DNA from: Filosporella fistucella
Taxonomy: Eukaryota > Ascomycota > Leotiomycetes > Helotiales
Assembly: GCA_030077755.1 (NCBI GenBank)
Contig: JAQJZZ010000017.1
Span: 620,001 to 684,000, forward strand
Direction of reading: 5' to 3'
Length of the DNA: 64,000 nucleotides
In this document: positions 1 to 11,511 of the stretch, in pieces
How positions within the stretch are numbered: position 1 is the stretch's first letter
Layout: each line of letters starts with the position of its first letter
Notes under the pieces: model-generated
Told to the model about the DNA's origin: nothing
Seen by the model: only the letters and a program-made list of their open reading frames with translations
Database searches by the model: none
Made by a program: the position numbers and the translations under genes

Positions 1-544
1 GATGAGTGAGAAGGGAATTTTTGGAACCCGGTCAGCAAAGAATGGAAATCGAGCATTGCCTAACAATGGCTACCTGCAAGATGGTCAGCCACATTTGTAC
101 TTCTGTAACCCCGACTTGACCTGGGCCACTGCATTTGAATTGCCTCGCCATGCTCAAGGTAGTTTCAGGTACGCTCTTCAAGGTATCTGGGAGGCACACA
201 CGGATAAGGCAGATCTCAGCACACATGTCACAATGTTCGGAAAACCAAATGAGGCGACATATGTCTATGGGGAGCGTGTCCTTCAGAATTGGCACAAAGA
301 GATCAACGGAGCTGCTGCGATGCCAATCGGAACTGTATACATGGTTGGTGATAATCCCAACTCTGACATCCAAGGAGCCAATAATTATCAAAGCCGACAT
401 GGATGTGATTGGAAGAGCATTCTAGTCGAGAGCGGAGTCCATGTGAAGGGCACAAAACCTGCCTTCGAACCTGTTCATCACGCTGCAGGAGTGAAGGAAG
501 CAGTTGAACTTGCTTTGAAGCTGGAAGGATGGAAGCTCGAGTAA
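1..544 (+). CDS. CECR5/HDHD5-type HAD-superfamily phosphatase, C-terminal part (5' truncated)
   Basis: This is the last ~180 codons of a gene that begins before the window, ending at the TAA at 542-544. The motif VGDNPNSDIQGAN (about 116-128 of the visible part) is the HAD motif IV Mg2+-binding loop. The preceding GKPNEATYVYGE stretch is typical of the TIGR01456/CECR5 (HDHD5, yeast YKR070W-like) subfamily, in which a C2-type cap precedes it. Family members are HAD hydrolases of unclear physiological substrate and are often predicted mitochondrial. The N-terminal DxDG nucleophile and any targeting peptide lie outside the window, so activity cannot be judged. I see no intron in the visible part. 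Assignment to the HAD fold is secure; the subfamily is likely. Confidence 0.85.
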   Translation, partial: MSEKGIFGTRSAKNGNRALPNNGYLQDGQPHLYFCNPDLTWATAFELPRHAQGSFRYALQGIWEAHTDKADLSTHVTMFGKPNEATYVYGERVLQNWHKEINGAAAMPIGTVYMVGDNPNSDIQGANNYQSRHGCDWKSILVESGVHVKGTKPAFEPVHHAAGVKEAVELALKLEGWKLE

Positions 545-2188
545 AGTGGATTATGATTCCGGTGTTGGTAGAGAATGGAAGAACACTGTATTGCGTCTGC
601 AGTGGTTTTCCTAGACCTTGGATCGCTGAATTAGCAGATAGAGAGGCATAGACATGGACTGCGAGATGTACGTCGGAATGGAACTTCTTTATCCATAGCA
701 AGATCATCTTCGACTTGCCGGTATAAAAGCTACCCTCCGTAGTAATACAAAGCTGTTCCTGCCATCTGTGAAAAAAATTGAACGGCACATTCGACCTTTG
801 CAGTTCTACTATGAAAGTGAAATAAGGTTAGCGGAACCGTGGAAGGCACCCACCTCATCAATACATACAGTTTCTCCAGCATTCGAATGTGAATGCACCG
901 GCGCTGAGCCAAACTTCTTCCAGGACTTGCACGGGTGATTAGATAAGACGCCCTTGCGTTAAGAATAATATCAATGGAGAAAATTGCGTAGTATTTGGAC
1001 CTGCACTCCATCTATCTTGGAAGTAAACTGTAGGTCCGATCTTGGCTGGCGGCTGCGCCAGGCGGCACACCTTTACCCGCCATCTCTTCCCCTGCATGCT
1101 CAACCCCCTGAGGGGTAAAGTCCAACCGATATGATTCTTCCAACACTTGCTTTGACACATTTCTTTCCCACTGGCCCCACCACATATGAACAGTAAGGTA
1201 ACTTTCATCACGAGACGGGCAGAAAGCATGCTGCGAGGACCCCAAGATACTACAAGATACTTAACATCAGACAAGGTATATCATATCATGCAGATATCCG
1301 GCATGGAAAGTTTCAAGGTGAAAATGAACGCTTTGATTAAGTGTTGGTGCAATGTCCAGTCACAGAGGTCTCGTCGAGGTTGAAGGCACGGAACAGTTAT
1401 GTCCACATATTTGGCTCTGACTTTGGGATTCCAGTACTTGTTCAGCGGTCCTGAGAGCGTGTACAAAGTGTGTCATAGTCATCGAAGGAGGATGACAGAG
1501 TTTAGTAGCACTGAAAATCGTATGGTCAAATGCACAGAAGGAAGATGTGATGTTCCTGAGAAGAGGTAAAAATAGCATTTAGTTCCCCACTAAAACGGGT
1601 AGCCTAGCATTAGCGAATAAACCCGACCAACCCCAAAATCCTCGAATGACTTCCTTCCCTCGAGAATAAATCATTTTCAGATCTCATATCGAATCTGCGA
1701 TTTTTTAACTGATGTTCATGCGTTTCATTATCACAAAAATCTTGCTTTTCTGCATTATCTGAAGCAATCGCGAGGCAGATATCGTACTTACCCTCAGACC
1801 AATATCAAAAGATGTGCCTGAGATTGTGGCTCAGCATCTTCGGGCTGCATTGGTGTGCATGTCACAGCCCAGAATAAGCTCATGGCAAGGTTCTCAGCCT
1901 GCAACCGATGGATGCTGAGTGGCTATTCCATCGGAATCATGTCAATCCTGCGCATATCCTCCAATGAATTTGCAGACTCTGTGAGTGCCCATGGGTTAAT
2001 TTATCCAATCCGATCAGCATGTAAAGGGACATTTCTGCGGGCAAGTCACCCACAGCCTCTGCGGCTTGGTGGGACAAGATTCGGGAGCTTCTAATAGCTC
2101 TAATGTCCCCGGTGAGTTGGTTGTCACCTTGTCAGCTAATATAACTCTTCATCTCCTCCTTTTTCGTTCCTCATTCGTGGTTGTCATT
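545..2188. other. Intergenic, 1.6 kb, nothing recognised
   Basis: This stretch separates the HAD phosphatase from the wall-sensor-like gene. Open frames of 60-160 codons occur on both strands (for example 303-788 minus and 939-1274 minus), but they overlap one another and have no recognisable domain, signal peptide or plausible splice pattern. The last few hundred bases probably hold the promoter of the gene starting at 2189. Confidence 0.5.
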
Positions 2189-3850
2189 ATGGCTATCAAT
2201 ATTTTCGCGATGCCTTCCTCTTCCATTATTCTTCTCCTGTCTGTCGCACTCGGAGTAAATGCTTTACCATGGTCGGGCGCTCAAGAAACGAAAGTTTACA
2301 ACGCCGATGAATGGACACCAAGACCGACAGCCGTGCCAGTAAACCCCGCGGAATTGTTCAAACGAAGTTCAGTTGATGTGCAGATATGTGGATGGATAGG
2401 AGGAAAGTCAGGAAATGCAGCAACATGTTCAAGTGGATCATCTTGTGTGTATGATATGAATCATGGAATCGTTGGATGTTGTACAACAGAAGGACCATGT
2501 ACAGCTGGTGTATATACAGGATGTGTCGATTCAAATAGTCCAGACCGGAGTCCAAACTCTGGACTCGATAATAATGGAATATACACTTGGTTGGTCACTT
2601 GCTCTTTTTTTGAAGATTCTTTACTGACTTAATGAAGTACTGGTACGGATGTCTGCTATCGAAATACATACCCAGGAAACTATTACCAATTTGGATGCGG
2701 AGCTTCGAGCTGGGCAACTTTTGTGGCTACGACATATGCAGGACAGCCTTCAGACGAGCTCTTACAAATTGTATACACGGGCGTCAATTTTACCCCAACT
2801 TCGAAAGTTTCCACCAAAACTAGCAGCAGTTCGTCAAGTTCATCGAGCTCGTCAACTACATCAAGCAGCTCGAGTTCCAGCACAAGCGCTTCTTCAACTT
2901 TAGCTGTAGCAGGAAAAGCAAGCGAATCAGCGACTGCAACAAGCACTCCTGCTCCTTCTAAAAAGAATAATACAGGAATTATAGCTGGTGGGGTTGTAGC
3001 TGGTGTTGTTGCACTTGCAGCTTTCTCAGCAGCAATTCTCTGCTTCGGTCGCCGAAGACAAAGGAAACGTCAAGCTCACAGAGCCGGCCCATTTATAAGG
3101 TAATTGATTCTTATTGCCTCATTCACGACAAAGCTAACATATCACAGCGCACACAGTAAAGGACAGCCTCCAGTCTCTGGCCCCTTCCAAAGAATCCAAC
3201 CATACTCCCCAGAAGATTTCACCGATCCACCACGAAATGTAGGTGCAGAAGCAGATATAACAACAGCCCATTACAACTACAGCGATGCTCCCACGCCTCC
3301 ATTCGACCAGACTAGCCACTTCCACCAACGGCCCTTCCTCCCAGCAACAGCTGAAACTCCCCTCGTTTCCGAAATCGACGATTTCTCACGCAGCTACCAC
3401 GAAGCGATCGCCGCACGAGATACACATATCCATTCCGGCGACCTACCCGATACAGTCACGGGTCTGGGGATGGGCGTCGGTGCTCCCCTCCACAGAGGAA
3501 ATTCCAGAACACAAGACAGAGATCTAACTTCTGAAGCTGTGCGCTCTACCAATGTCAGGATGGAAGGATGGAGTCCCCAGCGCCTACGTACAAATGCCGG
3601 TCGAACCGTAGGAGCCATGAGTCCTATAAATCGAGACAGTGGCGGAAGCCCGGAGATGGAAGTCCCGCCTAAAAGTCCGTTGAGAGATACTTTGAGAGGG
3701 TTTGCTAGTGCTACTATTGGAAGGGATAATGCGCCTAGGTATCAATTAGTAGATGAGGTTGTAGGGGAAGATGTACCGATATTACATAGTCCTGGACAAT
3801 TAAGGCAGAGTAGGGGAGTGATTGCTAAGAGGAGTGATTTGCAGGATTAA
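2189..3850 (+). CDS. Secreted cysteine-rich, Ser-rich single-pass membrane protein (wall-sensor-like)
   Basis: Model: join(2189-2589, 2638-3099, 3148-3850). An N-terminal signal peptide (hydrophobic run about residues 10-26) is followed by a Cys-rich ectodomain with paired cysteines (GCCTTEGPCTAGVYTGCVD, then DVCYR and FGCGASSW). Next come a poly-Ser/Thr stalk, one transmembrane helix (TGIIAGGVVAGVVALAAFSA) and a basic stop-transfer RRRQRKRQ. The cytoplasmic tail is about 250 residues, polar and Pro-rich. This layout resembles fungal wall-stress sensors of the Wsc/Mid2 type, but the cysteine pattern is not a canonical WSC domain. Both introns (48 nt each) are multiples of three; the first is needed because the unspliced frame stops at 2630-2632. 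I chose the ATG at 2189 because the signal peptide begins there. A sensor or adhesin role is inference from architecture. Confidence 0.75.
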
Positions 3851-5062
3851 AATTTCTGATTTGGGTTTGAGGTTTGGGATGGAGTTAATGGTCTGGGATG
3901 GGATGTGGATTTTGATACCCTTCTTACATATTTGATTTGTTTGTACAATTGAAAACAATTATCGAGGAAGATAGTCCTGGAAGAATGTGAGTTGTGGAAT
4001 GTCTACATAATTGACAGTCAACGACTTCAAGATCTTGCCCGAACCTGTCGATGGACGTTCAGGCTCGAAAGACGCACTGTGATTTACCGCCTGGGCCTCT
4101 TCGTGGGCATCGTAGTTGATCAGCGCTGTGAGATACTAATCGTCGAAGAGCTTGCCCGGACCTAGCTCGTGATCATCTTCTCATATGAACGCTTGACGTA
4201 CGTCGCGATAACTAGCAAAAAAGTTGTCTAGGCTTTATATATAATCCCTCGAGTGCTTAGCTTGAACCTCACCTCCTATCTCACCTTCGCATCCCCCCCC
4301 CCCTCCAATCCATTTCACTTTACCTTCTACTTTAACCCACTGCCTCTCCAATTCACTCTCCCTATTTCCAAGTACTTTCCAACTCATACCCTAAAATTCA
4401 CCTTCCCACCTCAAGTTCACATTCCTAAGGTATCTCCAATCTTTCTACTCCGATACTTAAAACCGGCGTCCGACCTTCAACTCCGACTCTCAACCAACAG
4501 CTAAGCAAAGAACAAGGCGTCTACCGTGGTGATCTGGGCATGCTTGTGTTAGATTATTGTTAAAGATCGGGTTTTGATGATTTGATTTGGGTTAGTTCGC
4601 GGAGGGGGAAGGGGGGAATATAAGTAGAGTTGAATATGATAATTGTGGATGGAGGGAAGGGATTATTGTCAATTGTTGGAATCGTCGAGGGTTGGGATGA
4701 GAATTTGGGAGGATGAGGATAGGTGATTATTCTCGATGATGAAAATAATTGGTTACTTACTCTAAGACCCCTTATCCTTTCTCAATGTCTGAGACTATCC
4801 TCACTCATAATACATATACAATATCTCTATAACAATAAAATATTAATAGAACTCTCAAAGTACACATCTTCCACCGACAAGAAAATAACCAGCTAATGCT
4901 CCAAGTCCACTAGTAGAAATAGAACAAATCTGTGTATTAAACCATAAAAATCTAGATCTATGATCTATTCTCTTACATGCATTCATACAACCAACAATCC
5001 GCAAGGAAGTATTCGCGATATCAAAGTAAAGATTGAGAGACAGAATAGAGCCAAACCACCAC
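3851..5062. other. Convergent intergenic, 1.2 kb
   Basis: This lies between two convergent genes. It contains a long homopolymer C run (about 4290-4302), a TATATATA stretch near 4235 and a C/T-rich block from 4260 to 4500. The 83-codon frame across that block (4253-4504) is low-complexity, with no conserved-looking features. No gene is supported here. Confidence 0.5.
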
Positions 5063-6089
5063 TTATACCAACCCCCAAAGTGGTCTCGGTAACTCAATCT
5101 TCTCTCCCTCTCCTCTGATACCAACGTACGCCTCCCTTTTCACCCCCTTCGTTACACTCCTACTACTCAGCCCATAATAATCAGCTACACAATGGACAAG
5201 CCATCTCGCGAACCCTCCCTCCTTACTCCCAGCCAAACACTCATATACCAATTTCTCCCTCTGCAACTCCGTCTCCAACACCTCCTTAACCTCATCACTC
5301 ATCGTAATACCCCTCCCATCCTTCCCCCGTCCCACAAACACAATCTCATCATCTTCTGAATCCAGCTCATCTTCGGTCTTCTCAGCTCTCTCCCGTTCCT
5401 TTCTCTCAAATTCCCTGACAAATGTCCGAACTTCCTCTTCCAACTCCTGTAACAGTGTCTTAGCACCCTTACTCTTCTTCAATTTCTGCCTCAACTCAGC
5501 CGGCACTCTCCCCTTCCCATCTTTCGCGATACCCGCGCGCGACGCAGTCGCATGCGCCTTCTCAGCCTGTATTTCCTCCGCGCGGTGGCGAATGCCTGCG
5601 TCCCAGAGAGGAGCTAGGTAGTATGGCACATGATGGATTTTATACGTAGGCATGGGCTGCCAGTCCTGCGGCAGAGGCGGTTGCGCATTAGGAACATTGA
5701 TGAGATGATCTAGGAAGAGAATTAGATATAGTCTCCGCACTCGGGAGCCCGAGTATCGCGTTGAGACTTCACGTACCATTCTCCCATCTCTGACGGCGTC
5801 TGCTGCCTTCCTTGCCTCGGAGGAGAGCGTCCCTGCGCTTCATGGAGTCGCGGCGCAGAGGCTCTTTGCGCGTCTTGTAGGTGACCTTGGGGCGGGAATC
5901 GAGTGCGTCATTAATGCGATCGGAGGTGTCGAGGGGAATGGAGAGGGTTACTCCTGTTCCTACTGCGGATGGGGAGACAGAGAGGGATTGCAATGCGGAT
6001 ACAGTCCAGGAATCAATGTCGATTGCAGCTGTTGCCTGAGATGGAGCTGCCTGTTGAGAGGGGGGAGGTACCGAGGAGTAGATAGCCAT
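5063..6089 (-). CDS. R3H-domain protein with R3H-associated N-terminal domain
   Basis: Model: complement(join(5063-5709, 5777-6089)), 319 aa. The 67-nt intron (GTACGT...CTAG) joins RRRQRWEN to DHLINVPNAQPPLP, restoring the conserved block typical of the fungal R3H-associated domain (about residues 85-140). A charged coiled-coil region (about 165-215) leads to an acidic linker (EDELDSEDDEIVFVGRG). The C-terminal R3H-like segment (FARWLVHCVADYYGLSSRSV) is about residues 275-300. R3H domains bind single-stranded nucleic acid, so a role in RNA or ssDNA metabolism is likely, but no pathway is evident. The start ATG at 6089 gives a short Ser/Gln/Pro-rich leader. The unspliced frame would end right after WENGT, which supports the splice. 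Confidence 0.85.
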
Positions 6090-6668
6090 AGTGGCGATTT
6101 GGATGGGGTTGTTTCTGGAATTTCAAGAAATCAAAAGCTTGGAATATGAGAAGGAGATGAATTGATTGCGAAAATGAAAGATGAAATGTCTCTTGCCTGA
6201 AGAGAAGAAAGAGAAAGGAGAACTGTTGGCAGAAGCTGGGCAACTGGGAGCTGACGGAAACCGTGTTCGCGATAAGCAGCCCGGCTCTCGGACCAATGCG
6301 TAATCGTGAAGTGGAGATTGAGCCAATCGGAAATGAGGCGAAGAGACCGTGTGTGACTGTGAGGTTAGTGATGAGTCGAATATGAATTGCCTCAAATTTG
6401 ACTCTGGTAGATGAGGGGAAATCGAGTGTGGGGTGCAGACGACGTAGGTACAGTCATAAGAACTGCATGCCACTGACACAGGTCATTGTGGTTGGATCAT
6501 TTTGTACTCTGTCCCAGTCGGGTGTTTGTAAATGTGCCAGTCACAATCAAAAGATAAGGAGGGTTTGTAGGTGGATAAGAGATTGGTTGTTTCTTAACCC
6601 CAAACTGTGATATGCCCTGTCCAACGCCATACTGGTTACACCCATATACCTAAGTAAGAGTAAAATAT
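6090..6668. other. Intergenic, 0.6 kb, upstream of the R3H gene
   Basis: Probable promoter and 5' UTR of the R3H gene (minus strand), next to the 3' end of the aminopeptidase gene. Overlapping short frames at 6013-6243 and 6123-6479 (minus) are Ser/Phe-rich without domain features and are treated as chance. Confidence 0.45.
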
Positions 6669-7926
6669 TTACAATTTGGCAAATGCCAGCTCATAGACGA
6701 GACCAAGAGTCAATCTAGCATGCTGAAGCATATGGTCGAAGCTTAGGTACTTGATAGTATCATCAGATGTATGGATATGCTTGTCCGAATTGTCGAAGGC
6801 AGATTCGATAACGAAAGCTGAGGGATATCCAGCTTTAGAGGCTGAAGCATGATCAGAACAAGCATAACCACACTTAGTTTCGACGTATGGGATTGTGCAG
6901 TACTGTTTTTGTTAGTTTTACCAAGAGAAGAGTCATAATATGCATACCTCAGTCACCACTTTCTTGATGAAGTCTGTAAGAGCAGGGTCCACGAAATCCG
7001 TGATGACTCCCACACTCTCCTTCTTTCCCGCATCAAGAGTACCCTGAACGAATCCAGTCATATCTTGTTGAAGCATAGCTTTAATATCTCTACCAGTCTT
7101 CTCATACTCAGTGAAGATGGCTTGACTTCCGAGCAGCCCTCCTTCTTCAGCAGAGTACCAGTGAAATTCGATAGTGTTCTCTCCATTGCCCTTGATAACA
7201 TCTTTCGATGTCAGAAGGACCCGAAGAGCCTCAAGAATAGTGACTGTCCCGCTTCCATCATCATCCGCACCTGGTGCAGAGAAAATGGATGGTAGGAACA
7301 GGTTGATGCTATCCTGATGAGCTCCAACCACAACAGTAGAATTCTTTTGTCCTGGAATAGTTGCAATGATACTATTCTGTCCCCAAGGGTGAGGGAAATG
7401 CTTTGCATATGCTCCATATTTGTCTGCTCCTGCATCCTTGATGATGCCTTGAACTTGCTCCAATAGCCACTCCGATGACTGTCTGCCGTAGTCCGACTTG
7501 TAGTATCGAGTGTGGAAAGAGGTAAACTTTTCGAGATTCGCTTGCATATTGGATTTGGAAAGCTCTTTGATCATTGGCTTGAGCTCCTTCTGTAATGTAG
7601 GCTTGTCCGGAAAGCTTGGTTGCTTCTTGGTTGCCTTGACAGAAGATCCAAGGTCTTGAGTTTCGGTGATGTCCATGAAGTTACGGCCATTCTGGTTTAC
7701 ATCAGTAAGTCCATTCCTGGATGCTACATTCTCAACTCACTCGTCGAAGCTCCCACTTCTCTTCCTCTGTCACCCAGCGTGTGCTGCCCGGAGCAAGCTC
7801 AATAAGGTACAACTCAGGCTCAGCATTGGCGTTGATGACTACCTGGTCCTTCTCAAAAGGTTCCACGAATCGTGCGTTGACAGCGGCAGCTGATAGGGCT
7901 AACAGAGATAGAGTTGCGAGTTTCAT
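6669..7926 (-). CDS. Secreted leucine aminopeptidase, peptidase family M28E (LAP1-like)
   Basis: Model: complement(join(6669-6902, 6948-7691, 7741-7926)), 387 aa, close to the usual length of fungal LAP1. A signal peptide ([18 protein letters not shown]) is followed by a propeptide. The zinc ligands are all present: His in VVVGAHQDS (about 187), bridging Asp in GADDDGSG (about 206), the catalytic Glu pair in SAEEGG (about 244-245), Asp in QQDMTG (about 272) and His in CSDHAS (about 328). These are the M28 co-catalytic di-zinc site. The enzyme should release N-terminal residues, preferably leucine, from extracellular peptides during nutrient scavenging. Introns of 45 and 49 nt (GTATGC...ACAG, GTGAGT...CCAG) are both in phase 0. 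The gene is divergent from the DUF1774 gene across about 1.1 kb. Confidence 0.95.
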
Positions 7927-9040
7927 GATGAATGTTGTTTTTGTTTGTTGATGGAGCTGTTCCGAGATAGTAAGTCGTTGTAATCACCATCTACGATGTA
8001 GCAACGGAGCACGGGATCAGCCGGAGATGTGGGGTTTAACACGGATCTTGGCGGTGGCTGGTGACGTGCGAGCGAGACTCCGAATTGACAAGCATGTCGA
8101 GATGTCAAATGTTGGACATCTTTTGATTTCTGCTCTATGTGGAAATGCAGCACCTAATCACAAACTATATCATCGTAGAATGTATAAACCATAATTTCCT
8201 TCTGCTTGCAGAGCCTCCAATCCTTGAATGCATGTTCCCGGGGTTGGCCCCCCAAAACCTTGGAACCTGCAGGCTTGGATCCTAAAAGCTGCACCATGGC
8301 ATTGACTCGGGTGATAGAGGACGCTCATAGTATGACAATAAGACGATCCTACAATCAGTCAGGCTCAATTCGCCACTCTAAGCAGTAGGATGCAGCGGGA
8401 TTACGAGAAAGACAGAAATGCATATAGATGAAAGCTCTTGCATGCATACCGCCATGGCAATCTCAAGCAGTTTAGGAAGATCCCCAGCTGCAGCTGACCA
8501 GGTTTGCCCCGCACTTAGTGACTTACACTCAAAAATCAGCAAACCAAACCCGTCAATTCTCTCTGTCAACGCCACTTGAAACGCCTTTGATCCAGTAATT
8601 GATAGGCAACACGAGTCCGGGTGGGCATATACCCAGCAATTGATAGGTTGGCAAGAAATATTCGCCGAGATATATCAAAATTCGTGTACGGAGTGACCCG
8701 TTTTGTGGCCTGTGAGTTGCACTTGGAAATGCAGCTCCTCCGTGCTTCGTACGTCACAGTATGTGTGGTCCGGGAAAGTGCTGTGCCTTGGATATTACCT
8801 GTCTCTTTCCTCGCACAACGCTCGCAAGAATTTGTCTTTTAAAGATCCCTTGCTTAAGAAAGAAGCCGCTCACCTTTTTGAACCTTTTCACCATCGCTGC
8901 AGAAACGACAACGTCGTCATAAGTAAAGCTCAGGCTGCCCAAGCACACAGCTCGACAGAAACAGAAATTCTTTCCTCCTTCGTCTAAAGACGTGCCTCCT
9001 GGAACAAATTATTCTGAGAATCAAACAACCTGCAGCTACA
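7927..9040. other. Divergent intergenic, 1.1 kb
   Basis: Shared upstream region of the aminopeptidase (minus) and the DUF1774 gene (plus). It should hold both promoters. I see no clear TATA box or repeat. The short frames on both strands are mutually overlapping and unsupported. Confidence 0.45.
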
Positions 9041-10058
9041 ATGCCTAGCTTCTCCGAAGGTTTGTACAAGATCGTTTACCCAGAAGCTGATTCCATACTA
9101 ACTTCTACAGCAAACCCGTTCGCGCAGCGTGACAGCCACAGTGTTCGAGCTGTCTGGACTTATCAGGTCTTGACTGTAATCACTTGGCTTCTCAATGTGC
9201 TCGCCAGTGTTTACTACACCTTTGGTATGCCACAAGATGACAAGAAGCATTGGCGTAACACTATCTGGGGACATAATGCTGCCTTTCCAACTCCATTTGC
9301 GCTGAATGCGTTGATTACCTCGTTGTACTGGTAGGGTGATTCACCTACTATATGTCCATTGCTAATTCCTGTAGGCTTGCTCTCTTCCTCTTGCAGATTG
9401 CATACATGTGGCACTTATTCTCCAAGAAGAGTGAGCATGTTCAAGCTGCGTCCGGAGTCGGCAGTCATTTCATCTTCAATAACCTTCTTCAATTTGCATT
9501 CGTTATGCTCTTCGTACGGGGCCATTTCGTCTGGGCTGAGATTATTCTGATCATCAACTTCTTTAATCTCTCCTTCCTATACTTCCGACACAACACTCAT
9601 CCTCGATTGATTCATATTCCTGTCGTCTCTGGACCACTCGCATGGACGTTCGTTGCTCTCTACTGGGATGGTGCCATTGCTGTTCATGCTCACTCCTTGC
9701 CCGCCCGAATTCTTGCAAATGTTGCGATTTGGGGAATCTTGGTGTATGGACTGTTTTTCTTGGCCATCTATAAGGTAAGAAAGTTAATTATTTCCCGTGA
9801 TCCACAATTGACAACTTTTAGGATTACACCATGGGATTCGCTCTTAGCATCTTGACCGCTTCCCTTGGCGTTGGACAATTCTTTACCAAGGTCATTGCCT
9901 TCCAGTGGATCTTTGCGTTCACCATCATGGGGACTCTCTTCATTCTCACCCTTCTCATTGCCGTTCCAGGTATATTTGGGAAGGAATTTAGTCTACGTCG
10001 GGAGCAATCCCTTGTTCCCGAGGATCAGGAGAGACGCCCTCTGTTGGACGACGAGTAG
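9041..10058 (+). CDS. DUF1774 family multi-pass membrane protein
   Basis: Model: join(9041-9330, 9375-9774, 9822-10058), 308 aa. The translation is dominated by hydrophobic helices (about seven: for example VLTVITWLLNVLASVYYTF, LALFLLQIAYMWHLF, IILIINFFNLSFLYF, ILANVAIWGILVYGLFFLAI, WIFAFTIMGTLFILTLLIAV). It ends with a short acidic cytoplasmic tail, ERRPLLDDE. The pattern matches the fungal DUF1774 family, to which yeast YPL162C belongs as far as I recall; its function is unknown. The conserved WDGAIAVH and FGMPQDDKKHWRN segments support a real gene. The 44-nt first intron is required because TAG follows SLYW directly. The second (47 nt, GTAAGA...TTAG) is phase 0. The RRPLL motif near the end could be a vacuolar or endosomal dileucine signal; that is inference. 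Confidence 0.85.
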
Positions 10059-10641
10059 ATGGCAAGATGAAAACAGCATGACCTATTTTTCTCCGCCGTA
10101 TGCTTCGTTTGGAATGGACATATTGCATTGATGGCGAATGATTTTCAAGATGGACGACATTGACTTCTTCGAACGTGCGAATACCAATATTTTCAGGTTG
10201 GCGTTGGTACTGAGTGAGGTTTGGCTTTCCGGTACTGGAGTTTCTCCAGTTTTCGCATTTTATGCCTTTTCGTAGCTAGCTTAGCCAGACATAAATGATA
10301 AATGTGATCCCCTCGTATACATTTTGTGGTTGAAATAGAACAACTGTGAACGAGTGTGAAATACTCGAAATACTCGATACCCCATGTTGCCCTAATATGT
10401 TTCCCGCATGCCCCTGTCATATCCATGTAGAGTGGCCTAAGCTCCAAAACCTAAAATAAAAATGTTACAACATCAACTCCTCGATCGCGCTTCTTCGGTA
10501 CACGAAACTTCAGATTGCCTCTTTTCAAGCGGAGTTGATACCAGGTAAGCTTGACATACATCTGCAGATCTGCAACTAATACCGCCGAGCAGGAGATGAT
10601 ATCCTGGGGCTAGAAATGTCCAACCACAATTCTATCGAAAG
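10059..10641. other. Intergenic, 0.6 kb
   Basis: Terminator side of the DUF1774 gene and promoter side of the PPTase gene. No recognisable element. Confidence 0.4.
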
Positions 10642-11511
10642 ATGCCGAAACCATTTCCCTTCCCACTTCAGATTGGGACGGATATCTGCAATATAGCCCG
10701 CATTGGAAATATCCTTCGTACGCGAGGTGGAAGATTCGTACAAAGATTATTGAGGCCGGAGGAAAGATCGCAGTGTCACGACAAGGTGTATAAACCCTTA
10801 CTCAGATATCTTGTTATGCAAGAACCGACGATATATCAAGGACTGAAGGTTGAAGACATAAAATTTCGCAACACTACGGGTCAAATTACGTTGCCAGTGC
10901 TACAATTGATACGAGCCTTCCATGGTATACCTGGAGTGGCCGATCCAACCTCAACAGGTCCACCTGTGAAGAAAGACAAGGCTGAGGAGGCTGTGGATGC
11001 GGATTCCAGATTTCGACTCAAAACTATCCGTGCAGAATCCGAATCGGATCGGAAGGAACGCATCAGGAAAAAGCAACAGAATGAGCTCGATATGGTGAAG
11101 GCTGCAGAATTTTTGGCCGGCAGGTAAGCAGCCTCCTCCCAGGACGAGAATCCTCTAAAACTTTACAGATTTGCAGCCAAGGAAGCAGTCATAAAAGCTC
11201 ATAGTACACGCGCGCTCACCTTTCAGGACATATCAATAACTTCTCCGGAATGGATTGGCAGATCAAGAGCCCCTATTGCGATTGTTCTACCAGAAAGCGG
11301 AATATTTGATGAAGGCCAGGAGGTCAAAATCAGTATCAGCCACGACGCAGGATATGCGACAGCTTCATGTATAGCATTCGAAACTCCTCTTGAATCTCTG
11401 CTGAAGCGTCCAACAAGACGTCGATCTAAGCGTCGACTAGAAGCATGGAAAGTCAAGAAGACTGCAACTGTAGATGTGCTCGACCTAAGTAAGAAAGAGC
11501 TTGATTGGTGA
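10642..11511 (+). CDS. PPT2: 4'-phosphopantetheinyl transferase, AcpS type (mitochondrial Ppt2-like)
   Basis: Model: join(10642-11123, 11169-11511), 274 aa. The N-terminal IGTDICNIARI is the AcpS signature with the Mg2+-binding Asp. RFVQRLLRPEE follows. The second signature RFAAKEAVIKAH is created exactly at the splice junction (45-nt intron GTAAGC...ACAG), and SISHDAGYATA completes the fold. AcpS-type enzymes transfer the phosphopantetheine arm from CoA to a serine of acyl carrier protein. The fungal stand-alone version (Ppt2) activates mitochondrial ACP. About 120 residues, partly charged and low-complexity, sit between the two signatures, more than in bacterial AcpS (about 125 aa in total). 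A basic C-terminal extension (RPTRRRSKRR) is also present. No strong mitochondrial presequence is obvious apart from a short hydrophobic, Asp/Glu-free start. Confidence 0.88.

Noticed and set aside
4253..4504. 83-codon plus-strand frame in a C/T-rich block
   Set aside because: Low-complexity Pro/Phe/Leu translation, no signal or domain, in a convergent intergenic spacer.
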